DNA from: a bacterium | Lineage (GTDB): Bacteria; CLD3; SB21 | Assembly (NCBI GenBank): GCA_019695335.1 | Contig: JAIBAF010000025.1 | Location: 1-46,977, forward strand | Direction of reading: 5' to 3' | DNA length: 46,977 nucleotides | Shown here: positions 1-8,754 of the stretch, in pieces | Layout of the letters: every line of letters starts with the position of its first letter | How positions within the stretch are numbered: the stretch's first letter is position 1 | Made by a program: the position numbers and the translations under genes | The notes under the pieces: model-generated | Databases searched by the model: none | What the model saw: the letters and a program-made list of their open reading frames with translations, nothing else | What the model was told of the DNA's origin: nothing

Positions 1-2156
1 CTCAATTGCACCCGGCCTTTGGCCAAATCGACGCCGAGGACTTTGACGTCGACTACATCACCGACAGCGACAACCTCCATCGGATTTTTAACAAATTTAT
101 GAGCAAGTTGGCTGATATGGACCAAGCCGTCCTGCTTAACTCCGATGTCGACGAATGCCCCAAAGTCAACAACGTTGCGTACGGTACCTTTGAGAATCAT
201 GCCCTCACGAAGATCTTCCATTTTAAGAACGTCGCTTTTGAAAATGGGTTTAGGCATCTCGTCGCGCGGATCGCGGCCTGGTTTTTTTAAATTGTCGATG
301 ATGTCTTTTAAGGTCGGTACGCCGATGCCGACTTCACCTGCTACTTTATCGAGCGGCAATTTTGAATTGCGCAGTTGAAGATCCAGAAAGCTTCCCGCCA
401 TCCGTACATCCAGGACATTAAATTTTTGCAGTAATTTTTGCGTGGCTTCATAGGACTCGGGATGGATGGACGTATTGTCAAACGGATTATCTCCTTCAGG
501 AATTCTTAAAAAACCGGCGGCTTGCTGAAACGCCGCAGGACCAATTCCTGGCACTTCCAGTAATTGATCACGACGAGCAAATTTCCCGTTTTTATCGCGA
601 AACTGAACAATGGCCGTCGCTGTTCGTGATGAAAGTCCTGAAACATAAGTCAAAAGCGATGCTGAAGCTGTATTTAAATTTACTCCAACATAATTTACTG
701 CCGACTCCACGACAACCGTTAAAGCATCGGCTAATTTTTTCTGATCACAATCATGTTGATACTGACCGACTCCAATCGATTTCGGATCGATCTTGACCAA
801 TTCAGCCAATGGATCGAGCAGCCGTCGAGCAATCGAAATATTGCCACGTTGCGCGGCTTCGAGATCAGGGAATTCCTGCTGTGCAACTTTCGAAGCGGAG
901 TACACCGACGCTCCGGCTTCACTGACAATCGTGTAAACGAGGTCGAGTTCTTTATCATCCTGTTTCAATTCAGAAATAACATCAGCTACTAATTGTTCGG
1001 TCTCACGCGAAGCCGTACCGTTACCGATAGCGATTACTGAGACTGAATGTTTTTTAGCCAAAGCTTTGATGATTTTTTTTGACGCGAGGATTTCACCCTG
1101 CGGTTCGTGAGGATAGATGGTCACTCCTTCAAGATATTTCCCGGTCTCATCGATCACAGCCACTTTACAGCCCGTCCGAAAACCCGGATCGATGCCCATG
1201 ATGATGCGGTTTTTGGTCGGTGCCTGCAATAAAAGATTTCTAAGATTTTCTGCAAATACTTCGATGGCATGCGCCTCAGCTTTTTCTGTAAATTCAGCGC
1301 GTACCTCACGCTCAATAGAGCCGGCGATCAGACGACCATAACCATCTTTGATAGCATCAATCATGTGAGGACGGAAAACAGATTTCGTTTTCTTCAAGTA
1401 CCGGCCGGCAATGTGGTTATGGCAGGTTTCTTCGTCAATTTCAACCGTCACACGCAATTTATCTTCGCGTTCTCCGCGATTGGCTGCCAGAATTCGATGA
1501 GGTGGCATTTTGGCAATCGGTTCTTTATAATCGTGATACATCTCATATTCGGTATCGGCCTCATCCTTTTTGGCGGAAACCAGAATTCCATTTTCTTTAG
1601 TAAATTCGCGAATGATCTTTCTCACGTCCGCATCTTCGCTGATCATTTCCGCAACAATATCGCGCGCACCTGCCAAGGCTTCATCGACCGATTCTACTTT
1701 CTTTTCTGTGTTCACGAATTCACGCGCACAATCTTCAGCGGTTCCTTCAATAATTTCTTGCGCCAGCATCATCATGGCCAAAGGCTCTAATCCCTTTTCT
1801 TTAGCAATAATGCCTCGCGTTCGGCGTTTAGGTTTGTATGGCAAATACAAATCTTCGACTTCTTGTAATTTGATTGCTGTCTGAATTTTTTGTTTAAGTT
1901 CATCGGTTAATTTGCCTTGTTCTTCGATAGAAGCTAAAACCGTTAACTTACGGGCTTCCAGTGAGCGGTAATACGTCATCTTTTCATGGATATCGCGAAT
2001 TTGATTTTCGTCCAATCCCCCGGTGACTTCTTTACGATAGCGCGCTAGGAACGGAACCGTATTTTCTTCATCCAATAATTTAATCGTTGCCGAAACGTTG
2101 TTTGCAGCAATCGCCAATTCTTTGGCAACCAAACGAATGATATCCAGTTCAGTCAT
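1..2156 (-). CDS. tex: Tex-family RNA-binding transcription accessory protein (3' end cut by window edge)
   Basis: Reading the minus strand from an ATG at 2156 gives an uninterrupted frame of 718 codons running off the window start. The domain order is that of Tex/YhgF: an N-terminal helical Tex_N region (starts MTELDIIRLVAKELAI), a YqgF/RNase H-like domain beginning near IIMGIDPGFRTGCKVAVID, a helix-hairpin-helix segment (YVSGLSSRTATAIVQFRD, then LLEVPGIGPAAF), and a C-terminal S1 RNA-binding domain (LKGTVRNVVDFGAFVDIGV). Family members are cytoplasmic nucleic-acid-binding proteins of about 720-780 residues linked to transcription and RNA handling, so only a short C-terminal tail is missing. 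An AAAGG motif lies about 11 nt before the ATG. The gene is separated by 127 nt from the DUF4249 gene upstream on the same strand, so it is probably a separate unit. I see no sign of degradation. Confidence 0.95.
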   Translation of the reverse strand, partial: MTELDIIRLVAKELAIAANNVSATIKLLDEENTVPFLARYRKEVTGGLDENQIRDIHEKMTYYRSLEARKLTVLASIEEQGKLTDELKQKIQTAIKLQEVEDLYLPYKPKRRTRGIIAKEKGLEPLAMMMLAQEIIEGTAEDCAREFVNTEKKVESVDEALAGARDIVAEMISEDADVRKIIREFTKENGILVSAKKDEADTEYEMYHDYKEPIAKMPPHRILAANRGEREDKLRVTVEIDEETCHNHIAGRYLKKTKSVFRPHMIDAIKDGYGRLIAGSIEREVRAEFTEKAEAHAIEVFAENLRNLLLQAPTKNRIIMGIDPGFRTGCKVAVIDETGKYLEGVTIYPHEPQGEILASKKIIKALAKKHSVSVIAIGNGTASRETEQLVADVISELKQDDKELDLVYTIVSEAGASVYSASKVAQQEFPDLEAAQRGNISIARRLLDPLAELVKIDPKSIGVGQYQHDCDQKKLADALTVVVESAVNYVGVNLNTASASLLTYVSGLSSRTATAIVQFRDKNGKFARRDQLLEVPGIGPAAFQQAAGFLRIPEGDNPFDNTSIHPESYEATQKLLQKFNVLDVRMAGSFLDLQLRNSKLPLDKVAGEVGIGVPTLKDIIDNLKKPGRDPRDEMPKPIFKSDVLKMEDLREGMILKGTVRNVVDFGAFVDIGVKQDGLVHISQLAHKFVKNPMEVVAVGDVVDVKVLGVDLAKGRVQL

Positions 2157-2235
2157 CAGAGCATCAACCTTTATGTAAGTAAAAATTTATTTTTGGCGAG
2201 GGGATTATAAGAGATTTGAAAAGAAAATGCAAGAC

Positions 2236-2269
2236 ATCCTAACAGGTCAGATTGAGACAGCCTTAGGAT
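2236..2269. terminator. Weak hairpin between the DUF4249 gene and tex
   Basis: ATCCTAA (2236-2242) and TTAGGAT (2263-2269) form a 7-bp inverted repeat with a 20-nt interior. The T-run (2272-2277) lies on the plus-strand side, while both flanking genes are on the minus strand. It is therefore an imperfect candidate for ending the receptor operon. The rest of 2157-2283 shows nothing else. Confidence 0.25.
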
Positions 2270-2283
2270 TGTTTTTTAGATGA

Positions 2284-3186
2284 CTACCATTCGGCATACT
2301 GCGAATGTACGATGAGAGTTATGTCTTTACTATAGTAATTAATAGAACCAAAACAACCAAGGCCTCCGACTATATTTGAAGTCCGCTCCAAGCCATGATA
2401 ATCATAATTAAAATAATTCGTGCTTGCTTCATCATAAACCAGTATTTCTATTCGATCAGGCCGCGTCTCTGTAACTCCGACAATTTCAGGATAGCTTGAT
2501 GACCATATCCAATTTTTACCATAACCAGAGTTATTGCCGAAAATATTTAACGCATTTTCAAGTATTGATCCAGTCAGAGTATAGAGATCTGGATAGTAAT
2601 AAATTACTGAATCGGAATCCATAACGCTAATTTCCAGGTTCACAATACTAAATTGATAGGAAGCATTGACAGTCTTTTTCCAACTATATTTAATCGCAGA
2701 ATTCGTAACGCGTGAATCAATCGTTGAATATACTTCCGTATAATCAGTATCTACTTCTAAAAACACAATTAAACTGTCCATATTCACTGGCTCAGTCAAT
2801 TGTGGAGTTATGGGCACTGTAGTTTCAGCATAAACTTTTTCGTCATCAACCTCGACTGATAAAGAATATTTTTGTCCTTCGCTGATTCTAAGTTCAGAAT
2901 AAATGTCTTCATAGAGACCCGGGCGTTTCTCAGTCAATACAATTTGTTGTCCATTTCCTTCAATTATCACATGAGCCCCAGATATTCTTGTTTTCAACGA
3001 ATCACGGTTGTATACACCATCCAGATCATCGACATTGATTGCGTGATTGACAAATACTTGTGTTTTAAATTTGTGATTTAAAACACAATGCACTGAAATT
3101 AAATTAACCTTTTCAGGAAATGTAGGAACGTCCGAACAGGCCGCGATCAAGGTTACTATTGTGCTCCAAAAAAACAAATTTCTCAC
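2284..3186 (-). CDS. DUF4249-type outer-membrane-associated lipoprotein
   Basis: This 300-residue protein starts with a lipoprotein signal peptide: a hydrophobic stretch followed by the lipobox LIAACSD, with the acylated Cys near residue 17. The mature part is a beta-rich domain with the layout of the DUF4249 family: an early VNHAINVDDLDG-like strand region, then an Ig-like section (EGQKYSLSVEVDDEKVYAETTVP). Known DUF4249 proteins are encoded directly after STN-containing TonB-dependent receptors and are thought to be surface lipoproteins cooperating in substrate capture; the substrate is not known. Here the gene follows the receptor by only 17 nt, as last gene of the sigma/FecR operon. The family assignment rests on sequence feel and context. 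The role as a receptor partner is inferred. Confidence 0.75.
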   Translation of the reverse strand: MRNLFFWSTIVTLIAACSDVPTFPEKVNLISVHCVLNHKFKTQVFVNHAINVDDLDGVYNRDSLKTRISGAHVIIEGNGQQIVLTEKRPGLYEDIYSELRISEGQKYSLSVEVDDEKVYAETTVPITPQLTEPVNMDSLIVFLEVDTDYTEVYSTIDSRVTNSAIKYSWKKTVNASYQFSIVNLEISVMDSDSVIYYYPDLYTLTGSILENALNIFGNNSGYGKNWIWSSSYPEIVGVTETRPDRIEILVYDEASTNYFNYDYHGLERTSNIVGGLGCFGSINYYSKDITLIVHSQYAEW

Positions 3187-3203
3187 TTTTATTTTTCTCC
3201 AAT

Positions 3204-5924
3204 TTAAAATTCAAAATGAGCGCCAAATGAAGGAACTATCGGAATACCAAAACTACGACGCTTTGCATAAGTAGTTGATAGAATATATCCTTCAGGCGTC
3301 TGAAAAGATTTGACCGTTTCTTTAACGTCGTAATACAACGGATTATTCTTGTAATAGCTATTAACGATATTGATGTAAGGTTTCAGCGTCCATTTCTTAT
3401 AAATTATCGTTTTTATAAAACTAACGTCTAACCTATGATAAATCGGCATACGCCCGTAAATATTAACATGATCAATTTCTGTTCCTTCCGCATTGTCAAC
3501 ATACTCAGACGCAGTAACTCGATCATTCGAAAAATAGCCATTCAAAAAAAATTGTTCTGTAGCAAATTGTGCGGGTCTGTATGCTCTTCCGCTATTAAAT
3601 GTCCATCTGAAATCCAGCGACCAGTTTTTGGGCAGTTTATAACTACCTAAAAAGGATAACGTATGGCGTTGATCATACGGAGTAAAATATTCTATACCTT
3701 CAAATTTTCTTTTAGTCCACGCGAGAGAATAAGCCGCTTCATAACTGAATCGACTACCGATTTTTTTCCAGATGAGTTCGAGACCGTAAGCATAACCCTC
3801 TCCGAAAACAAAAATCGGGGAAATGGCTGTTGAACGCCGGTTTTTAGCCATTCTGTATAACTTTTTATAATAAACTTCTCCTGAAAATCGGGTACGTATA
3901 TCCGGATAATATTCGGCTCCGGCAATGTAGTGAATCGATTTCTGCAATCGGTCACCAGCCGTTGAGAATGGAATTTCCAATAGCCCGATATATCCTTTCT
4001 CGCGCGAATTAAAATGAGACTGATAATAAACTCCGGTTGCAGCTTTTAACGCAATCTGATCATTATATTCATACCGAGCAGCTACACGCGGGCTGATAGC
4101 TGTCTTAGGAGATGATTGATCAAATTTTTCAATTCGCAATCCAGGCTTGATAATGAACCGATTATCGATATTCCATAGGTCTTCTATGTAGAAACTATAG
4201 TTATTTAGAAGGCGGTGGTAGGTAAATGAGTCCGGTGCAACATCAAAAAAAACTTCATACGTTTCCGTTCTGTTGAAGTCCATATTGTCCCAAAAATAAG
4301 AAAGAATTTGCCGGTTGTATTCAGCACCCAAAAGGAATTTATGGTTCTTGATTAATTCAAGTTCAATATCCCATTTAATGGTTTTGTCGTTTATTTGATT
4401 GTTTGTATAAAGCGGATGTTGATCTTCATTAGTATTAATGCTAGCAACTAAGTGACGAATGGAATCTGATGCTTGTTCGTCATAGCGAAATACTTTGTCC
4501 TGATCCATGTCAGTTGTAGCTATGGACTGATAGGCTGTAATAGTCGATATAAGCCAATCTTTCTTAAATTGCCAGTTCGCAGTAAAGTTATAGTTGTGCC
4601 ATGAATAATCATTAATTCTTCTGAATTCGTAATGAAGGTCTTCACGAACAAAGGCTCCGGTTTGATTAAAATATTCTTTATAAAATTTCCTGGTGTTCGT
4701 TTTTTGATAGAAATCACCAGATAAGAAACCAGACACGCTGAATTGGTTTGTTTCGTTTGGACTAAATATAACTTTCCCATAAAGGTCAGAGAAATTGTAT
4801 GGAACAGACTCTCCGACCAGTCCAAGTGTTTTCGTAAGCTTGCTCGCTTTATCCAAATAGGTTCTTCGTCCGGAAACCAAATAATACCATTGATCATTCA
4901 GACGACCGTCGAGAGTCAGCTTGGAACTCAATAAACTCAATGTTCCCGTGCCAGAAAATTTATCTTTCGCATTCGATTTGGTACGAACATCGATTACCGA
5001 GCTTAAACGGTTTCCATATTGAGAAGAAAATCCTCCCGCTGAAAAATTCACTTCATCAATGATATCGGTATTAAAAATTCCGGCAATACCAAACATGTGG
5101 TACGGCTGATAGATCACTGCCCGATCCAGCATTATCAGGTTTTGATCCGGCGTCCCTCCACGTACAAACAACTCACTGGTAATGTCATTAGGCGCTGTTA
5201 TACCCGGTAATGTTTGCATGGCCCTAAATAAATCCGGCTCGAGCACGCCCGGTGTGTTCGTTATCTTCTTTCGATCCAAAATAATGACACTTGGTTGGAT
5301 CCTCAATTTTTCGTCAGAGATACGTAGCGGATCTTTCTCGCCAGTGATAACAATATTTTCTCCTTCAAATATTTTAGGTGTCAGGCGGATCGTGTCTAAA
5401 TCTAACAACGGTTGAAATAACGAAATCGAACGTAATTCATATTCGTAGCCAATCACAGTTATTCTAAGATAATAATTGCCGTAAGGAATATGTTTGAGTG
5501 TAAAGTCTCCGGATGAATTGGAATATGTTCCCCAACCGGTACTGTCGATTAACAGATTGGCATACGACAGAGGCTCTGATGTTTTACCATCTACGACTAT
5601 ACCATTGATAGAACCGACCTCCGCACCGCGTCCTTTTTTGGCATCACGGAACAGATAAACATGTTTGCCTTCAATTGTAAAATTGATTTCAGTCTTTAAC
5701 AGAATTTCGTGCAAGGCCTTCTCAAGGTTATTGGCTTGAACCCTCGCCGAAATCTGATATTCATCAAGCGACTGGTCTACGAAAGAAAAACTAACGTGAA
5801 ATTTTGATTCTAAATCTTTTACTACTTCATTGAGAGGAACCTGGTTATAGTTCAGAACCATTTCCTGAGAATAAAGTTCTGAAAAACGGAATAAAATAAA
5901 AAAAACAAAAAACCGACTAACCAT
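3204..5924 (-). CDS. TonB-dependent outer-membrane receptor with N-terminal STN signalling domain
   Basis: A 906-residue FecA-like transducer. A signal peptide (about 1-19) is followed by an STN domain (about 23-92, with LESKFHVSFSFVDQ), a carboxypeptidase-regulatory-like beta sandwich (about 104-185, GSINGIVVDGKTSEPLSYAN), a plug domain (about 195-310, with LFVRGGTPDQNLIMLD and GGFSSQYGNRLSSVIDVRT) and a 22-strand-type barrel ending in an aromatic residue (GAHFEF). Receptors of this class import a ligand with energy from TonB and use the periplasmic STN domain to signal to FecR, which controls the ECF sigma factor. Those two partners are encoded upstream in the same operon. The SD sequence GGAG lies 3 nt before the ATG, just after the stop of the second micro-ORF. 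The ligand cannot be told from the sequence: there is no siderophore-synthesis or glycan-degradation gene nearby. Confidence 0.93.
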   Translation of the reverse strand: MVSRFFVFFILFRFSELYSQEMVLNYNQVPLNEVVKDLESKFHVSFSFVDQSLDEYQISARVQANNLEKALHEILLKTEINFTIEGKHVYLFRDAKKGRGAEVGSINGIVVDGKTSEPLSYANLLIDSTGWGTYSNSSGDFTLKHIPYGNYYLRITVIGYEYELRSISLFQPLLDLDTIRLTPKIFEGENIVITGEKDPLRISDEKLRIQPSVIILDRKKITNTPGVLEPDLFRAMQTLPGITAPNDITSELFVRGGTPDQNLIMLDRAVIYQPYHMFGIAGIFNTDIIDEVNFSAGGFSSQYGNRLSSVIDVRTKSNAKDKFSGTGTLSLLSSKLTLDGRLNDQWYYLVSGRRTYLDKASKLTKTLGLVGESVPYNFSDLYGKVIFSPNETNQFSVSGFLSGDFYQKTNTRKFYKEYFNQTGAFVREDLHYEFRRINDYSWHNYNFTANWQFKKDWLISTITAYQSIATTDMDQDKVFRYDEQASDSIRHLVASINTNEDQHPLYTNNQINDKTIKWDIELELIKNHKFLLGAEYNRQILSYFWDNMDFNRTETYEVFFDVAPDSFTYHRLLNNYSFYIEDLWNIDNRFIIKPGLRIEKFDQSSPKTAISPRVAARYEYNDQIALKAATGVYYQSHFNSREKGYIGLLEIPFSTAGDRLQKSIHYIAGAEYYPDIRTRFSGEVYYKKLYRMAKNRRSTAISPIFVFGEGYAYGLELIWKKIGSRFSYEAAYSLAWTKRKFEGIEYFTPYDQRHTLSFLGSYKLPKNWSLDFRWTFNSGRAYRPAQFATEQFFLNGYFSNDRVTASEYVDNAEGTEIDHVNIYGRMPIYHRLDVSFIKTIIYKKWTLKPYINIVNSYYKNNPLYYDVKETVKSFQTPEGYILSTTYAKRRSFGIPIVPSFGAHFEF

Positions 5925-5935
5925 AAACTCCTTTT

Positions 5936-6019
5936 TTAAAGTTTAAACAGAAATATGAACCAAACTCCCACTCCAACGATGCAAAACATTGTCAACACAA
6001 TCAGCATTCTGCAAATCAT
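5936..6019 (-). CDS. 27-residue single-helix membrane micro-ORF (sORF2)
   Basis: ATG at 6019 and TAA at 5936-5938 enclose 27 codons. After a short start (MICR) the peptide is almost wholly hydrophobic (MLIVLTMFCIVGVGVWFIFL) and ends FKL, so it would form one membrane helix. It lies 13 nt after the stop of the preceding micro-ORF and 11 nt before the receptor ATG, matching the tight spacing of the whole operon. Its own SD is weak (AAAGAA), so translation would probably depend on coupling to sORF1. I recognise no family. It could be chance, but the hydrophobic composition and packing argue for a real peptide. Confidence 0.45.
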   Translation of the reverse strand: MICRMLIVLTMFCIVGVGVWFIFLFKL

Positions 6020-6032
6020 AAATTTCTTTGTT

Positions 6033-6119
6033 TTACTTGACCAATAATAGTAAGAGCAGTGCGGTTACAACTAAAAAAGCAATGTGTAAGCACTGTCTGA
6101 GTAATGATGTTTCTTTCAT
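6033..6119 (-). CDS. 28-residue single-helix membrane micro-ORF (sORF1)
   Basis: The ATG at 6119 is preceded by a strong SD (AGGAG) that overlaps the TAG stop of the STN-repeat gene, with about 8 nt spacing. The 28-codon frame encodes a polar start (MKETSLLRQCLH) followed by a hydrophobic helix (IAFLVVTALLLLLLV) and a terminal Lys, so a small inner-membrane peptide is predicted. It sits 10 nt after the upstream gene and 13 nt before a second micro-ORF of similar design. It is too short for ordinary gene finders. No known family is recognised. A role in modulating FecR or the TonB system is only a guess from position. Confidence 0.6.
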   Translation of the reverse strand: MKETSLLRQCLHIAFLVVTALLLLLLVK

Positions 6120-6129
6120 TATAATTCTC

Positions 6130-7677
6130 CTATATTCTGATGCCAACTAAATATCCCCACCAACCTCTGACGAACGTGTTTTTCCGATCATAAACGTAGA
6201 CTTTTCCTCTTGAAAGAACGTCGCCATTGTTATGGCGCGAAATCCAGACATTCGCTGAAACGCCTCCGTAAAGAGCAAAATGATCATTGATTTTAAAACT
6301 CGGCGTCAGCTTAATATTATTGAGTAAATTTACGCGTCTCTCCCACAGGCGATTTTCATGCAGTTGGTGTGTCATAACGTCGAGATTGACTTCAACCATT
6401 TTGTAATTGTAAATCACACCTCCTACACCAATACCGACCGACCAGCGCGGAGGATTGTCGAAGCGATGGACTCCAACATCATAAATAGTGTAAAAATATT
6501 TCGTACCGTGCCTGTAGGCCAAATGCGTAAACTTGGATTCATTCATACTCGCTTCGAAATGATGCTGCCCGTTTTTAATAAAATTAAGCAATCCAATCGC
6601 GGCCACAGTATTGTCATCCGAAAAATTGACCAAACCAACTTGAATGCCTTTCACTTTTTTTCCAAAGTTGAACAACCCGACCTGAACACCCGTCGTTAAT
6701 TCAGATTGATTAACCGCAGCTAATTGAAGCCCGCTAACAGTTTTTGAGCGGTTAAAAAGTACTCCGATCTGAGCGCCGTTAGCATTTACAGAATTCAAGT
6801 TAACGCCTCCGATTTGTCCCCCCGTCACGTTTTTTGCCGTGTTGGCGCTTCCGATTTGGATGCCGGATAATTTTTCAGTAGCATTGTATCCACCCGCAAT
6901 TTGCAATCCACTTACCTGTAATGAATTAACATTGGCGCCTCCGCTGATTTGTAATCCATGCATGTATGTCTGCGCCGAATTACCTCCAAGCGCAATTTGA
7001 AAACCTTTAACAAAAGTTCTGTTAAAATTGCCGATTAATCCAATTTCAATTCCTTCCAGACCGATCGACTCGTGGGAAATCATATTCATCGAAAAGTTAT
7101 GAATTGTCGGACCGGAAAACGGGTAGTTAGTGTTTAATTGGTTCCACAACGAGAAATGGAAAAAATGTTTGGGGCTTTCAAAATGTTGGTTGCCGGGTAT
7201 TACATTGATCTGTTCTTTTATCAAAACATCATCAGCATCATCGGCATTAGCCAACTGTTGAAAAGAGGAGGTATCGATAGAATCTTTGCCGTCTTTTGAC
7301 AATACTGAATCCGGCAACGTCACTATTTGTGAAGAATGCGCATCGATCAAACTTCCTTTGATCTCGTTTTTAAATTCAGTTGCAGGCTTTATCTTCGAAC
7401 TATCCTGAAAAAGCAATATGTTCTTATCGTCAAGAATGGTATACGAAATCGGAACTTTCAGTAAAATTTCGTCTAAAGCCGATTTTACTCCTCGGGCAGT
7501 TTGAGGCGAATGCACTAAAACATTGTCAATCCATTGATCAACATAGGAAAACTTCACTTTATACTGACTTTCCAGTTCCTGCAATACTGAGTGCAGCTTT
7601 CTTGTTTCCTGCGCATTTTGCATACTCATGAGAGTACAGGACATTAACATGAATATTGGTATTATTTTGTATTTCAT
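6130..7677 (-). CDS. STN domain fused to LA_2272-like surface repeats
   Basis: This 515-residue exported protein has a signal peptide (1 to about 22), then an STN domain (about 27-92) clearly related to that of the neighbouring receptor (LESQYKVKFSYVDQ here, LESKFHVSFSFVDQ there). A low-complexity acidic linker follows. Residues about 206-370 hold roughly eleven units of 14-16 residues with the pattern xxGxQIGxxNxxxx (for example SGIQIGSANTAKN, TGVQVGLFNFGKK, KGIQVGLVNFSDD), as in LA_2272-type surface-repeat proteins. The C-terminal 145 residues are beta-rich and may complete a membrane barrel. STN domains usually sit on TonB receptors or secretins; here there is no plug. The gene lies 14 nt after fecR and has an AGGAT SD. 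I infer an outer-membrane protein able to contact FecR. Ligand and function are unknown. Confidence 0.75.
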   Translation of the reverse strand: MKYKIIPIFMLMSCTLMSMQNAQETRKLHSVLQELESQYKVKFSYVDQWIDNVLVHSPQTARGVKSALDEILLKVPISYTILDDKNILLFQDSSKIKPATEFKNEIKGSLIDAHSSQIVTLPDSVLSKDGKDSIDTSSFQQLANADDADDVLIKEQINVIPGNQHFESPKHFFHFSLWNQLNTNYPFSGPTIHNFSMNMISHESIGLEGIEIGLIGNFNRTFVKGFQIALGGNSAQTYMHGLQISGGANVNSLQVSGLQIAGGYNATEKLSGIQIGSANTAKNVTGGQIGGVNLNSVNANGAQIGVLFNRSKTVSGLQLAAVNQSELTTGVQVGLFNFGKKVKGIQVGLVNFSDDNTVAAIGLLNFIKNGQHHFEASMNESKFTHLAYRHGTKYFYTIYDVGVHRFDNPPRWSVGIGVGGVIYNYKMVEVNLDVMTHQLHENRLWERRVNLLNNIKLTPSFKINDHFALYGGVSANVWISRHNNGDVLSRGKVYVYDRKNTFVRGWWGYLVGIRI

Positions 7678-7691
7678 ATGATCCTATGCGG

Positions 7692-8657
7692 TTAATAAAC
7701 TGTGTACATCGAGTCATTGACAGCTTGATATTTCATCCCCGCTGTCAGGCAAATCACATTTAAAGCTTTTTGCACGGACGATCGGTCGATACGCCCTGTA
7801 AAAGTCAATTCATTACCTTTCGATATCGATATCTGAACGTCAAATTGTCTCTCAATTTCTTTTATGACATTGTGCAAAGGCTCGCGTTCAAAATACATTT
7901 CACCGATCATCCAGTTAATTTTCTTTCTTGAGTCGATCGCAAAAGGCTCCTCTGGAGATAAACCTTTATGAACTAAGGTCGCTAGGCCAGGGGTAAGAAC
8001 TACTGACGCTGAATCCGATGCTGTCACGCTGACTTTTCCTGTCAAACACGCTACTTCTACTTTTCCATCGCGTGAACGGATATTGAAAGTCGTTCCTAAA
8101 ACTTTAGTTACTACTCCTTCCGAATTAACCTCAAACGGGATTTTATCTTTAATTACGCTGAAATAAGCTTCACCCGATAAAATCACTTCACGTTTTTTGC
8201 TCCATGCGTTTTTTTGATAACTCAGTGATGAACCGGCATTGAGAGTTACTTCGGAGCGATCCGGAAGTGTTATAGTTTTTTGTTCACCTTTCATAGCAAA
8301 TTCGATAATGGTTTGTTCACGGTTGATCCACAAATATGATCCGATCATAAGTACTACGGCTGCAGCAACAGCAATGGCTTGCCATCGATGACGTAATGCG
8401 GCGGTCGCTGTTTGCTTCTTCTCATTAAAGAATAACCGTCGGCTTATATTTTCCCAGCGCTGATCCCGGCTTAAAGCTTTTCTCATCGGCAATTGACCGG
8501 TCATTTGCCATACTTTTTGCAGATCATCAAAAAACTGTTTCTCTTCAGGATGTGCCTCAATCCACTTATTGAATTCAGTTAATTCATCACCCTGAACGGC
8601 TCCGGATATCCACCGAGCTATAAACACATCATCATGATAATTTTCAAGAGTTTCCAT
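7692..8657 (-). CDS. fecR: FecR-family anti-sigma / sigma regulator
   Basis: The protein has 321 residues from the ATG at 8657. A GTG six bases upstream is possible, but the SD-like GCGGGTGA sits 2-5 nt before the ATG and overlaps that GTG. Residues 1-90 are a cytoplasmic helical domain that should bind the sigma factor (FNKWIEAHPEEKQFFDDLQ). A transmembrane helix follows at about 93-111 (AIAVAAAVVLMIGSYLW). The periplasmic FecR beta domain spans about 115-215 (FAMKGEQKTITLPDRSEVTL, GEAYFSVIKDKIPFEV, VLGTTFNIRSRDGKVEVACL). The C-terminal DUF4974/STN-like domain reads FEREPLHNVIKEIERQFDVQI. In characterised systems FecR relays the ligand state of the receptor to the ECF sigma factor. This gene follows the sigma gene by about 97 nt and precedes the two STN proteins, giving one complete signalling unit. 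Confidence 0.93.
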   Translation of the reverse strand: METLENYHDDVFIARWISGAVQGDELTEFNKWIEAHPEEKQFFDDLQKVWQMTGQLPMRKALSRDQRWENISRRLFFNEKKQTATAALRHRWQAIAVAAAVVLMIGSYLWINREQTIIEFAMKGEQKTITLPDRSEVTLNAGSSLSYQKNAWSKKREVILSGEAYFSVIKDKIPFEVNSEGVVTKVLGTTFNIRSRDGKVEVACLTGKVSVTASDSASVVLTPGLATLVHKGLSPEEPFAIDSRKKINWMIGEMYFEREPLHNVIKEIERQFDVQISISKGNELTFTGRIDRSSVQKALNVICLTAGMKYQAVNDSMYTVY

Positions 8658-8692
8658 AATCACCCGCTTTACGTTATAGGGATCTCGTCTTG

Positions 8693-8716
8693 ATTATCAT
8701 CTGTTCTTATGATAAT
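8693..8716. promoter_or_regulatory. 8-bp inverted repeat in the sigma-fecR spacer
   Basis: ATTATCAT (8693-8700) and ATGATAAT (8709-8716) flank an 8-nt loop in the only sizeable gap of the operon. It could be an RNA hairpin adjusting the sigma to FecR ratio, or an operator. There is no T-run, so it is not a standard terminator. Confidence 0.3.
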
Positions 8717-8754
8717 ACACCTGACTTGGACAAAACCCTGATGCTAAAAGTTAT

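Noticed and set aside
1269-1790. 173-codon plus-strand frame
   Set aside because: It lies wholly within tex on the opposite strand, has no SD and no recognisable domain; tex has clear protein motifs throughout.
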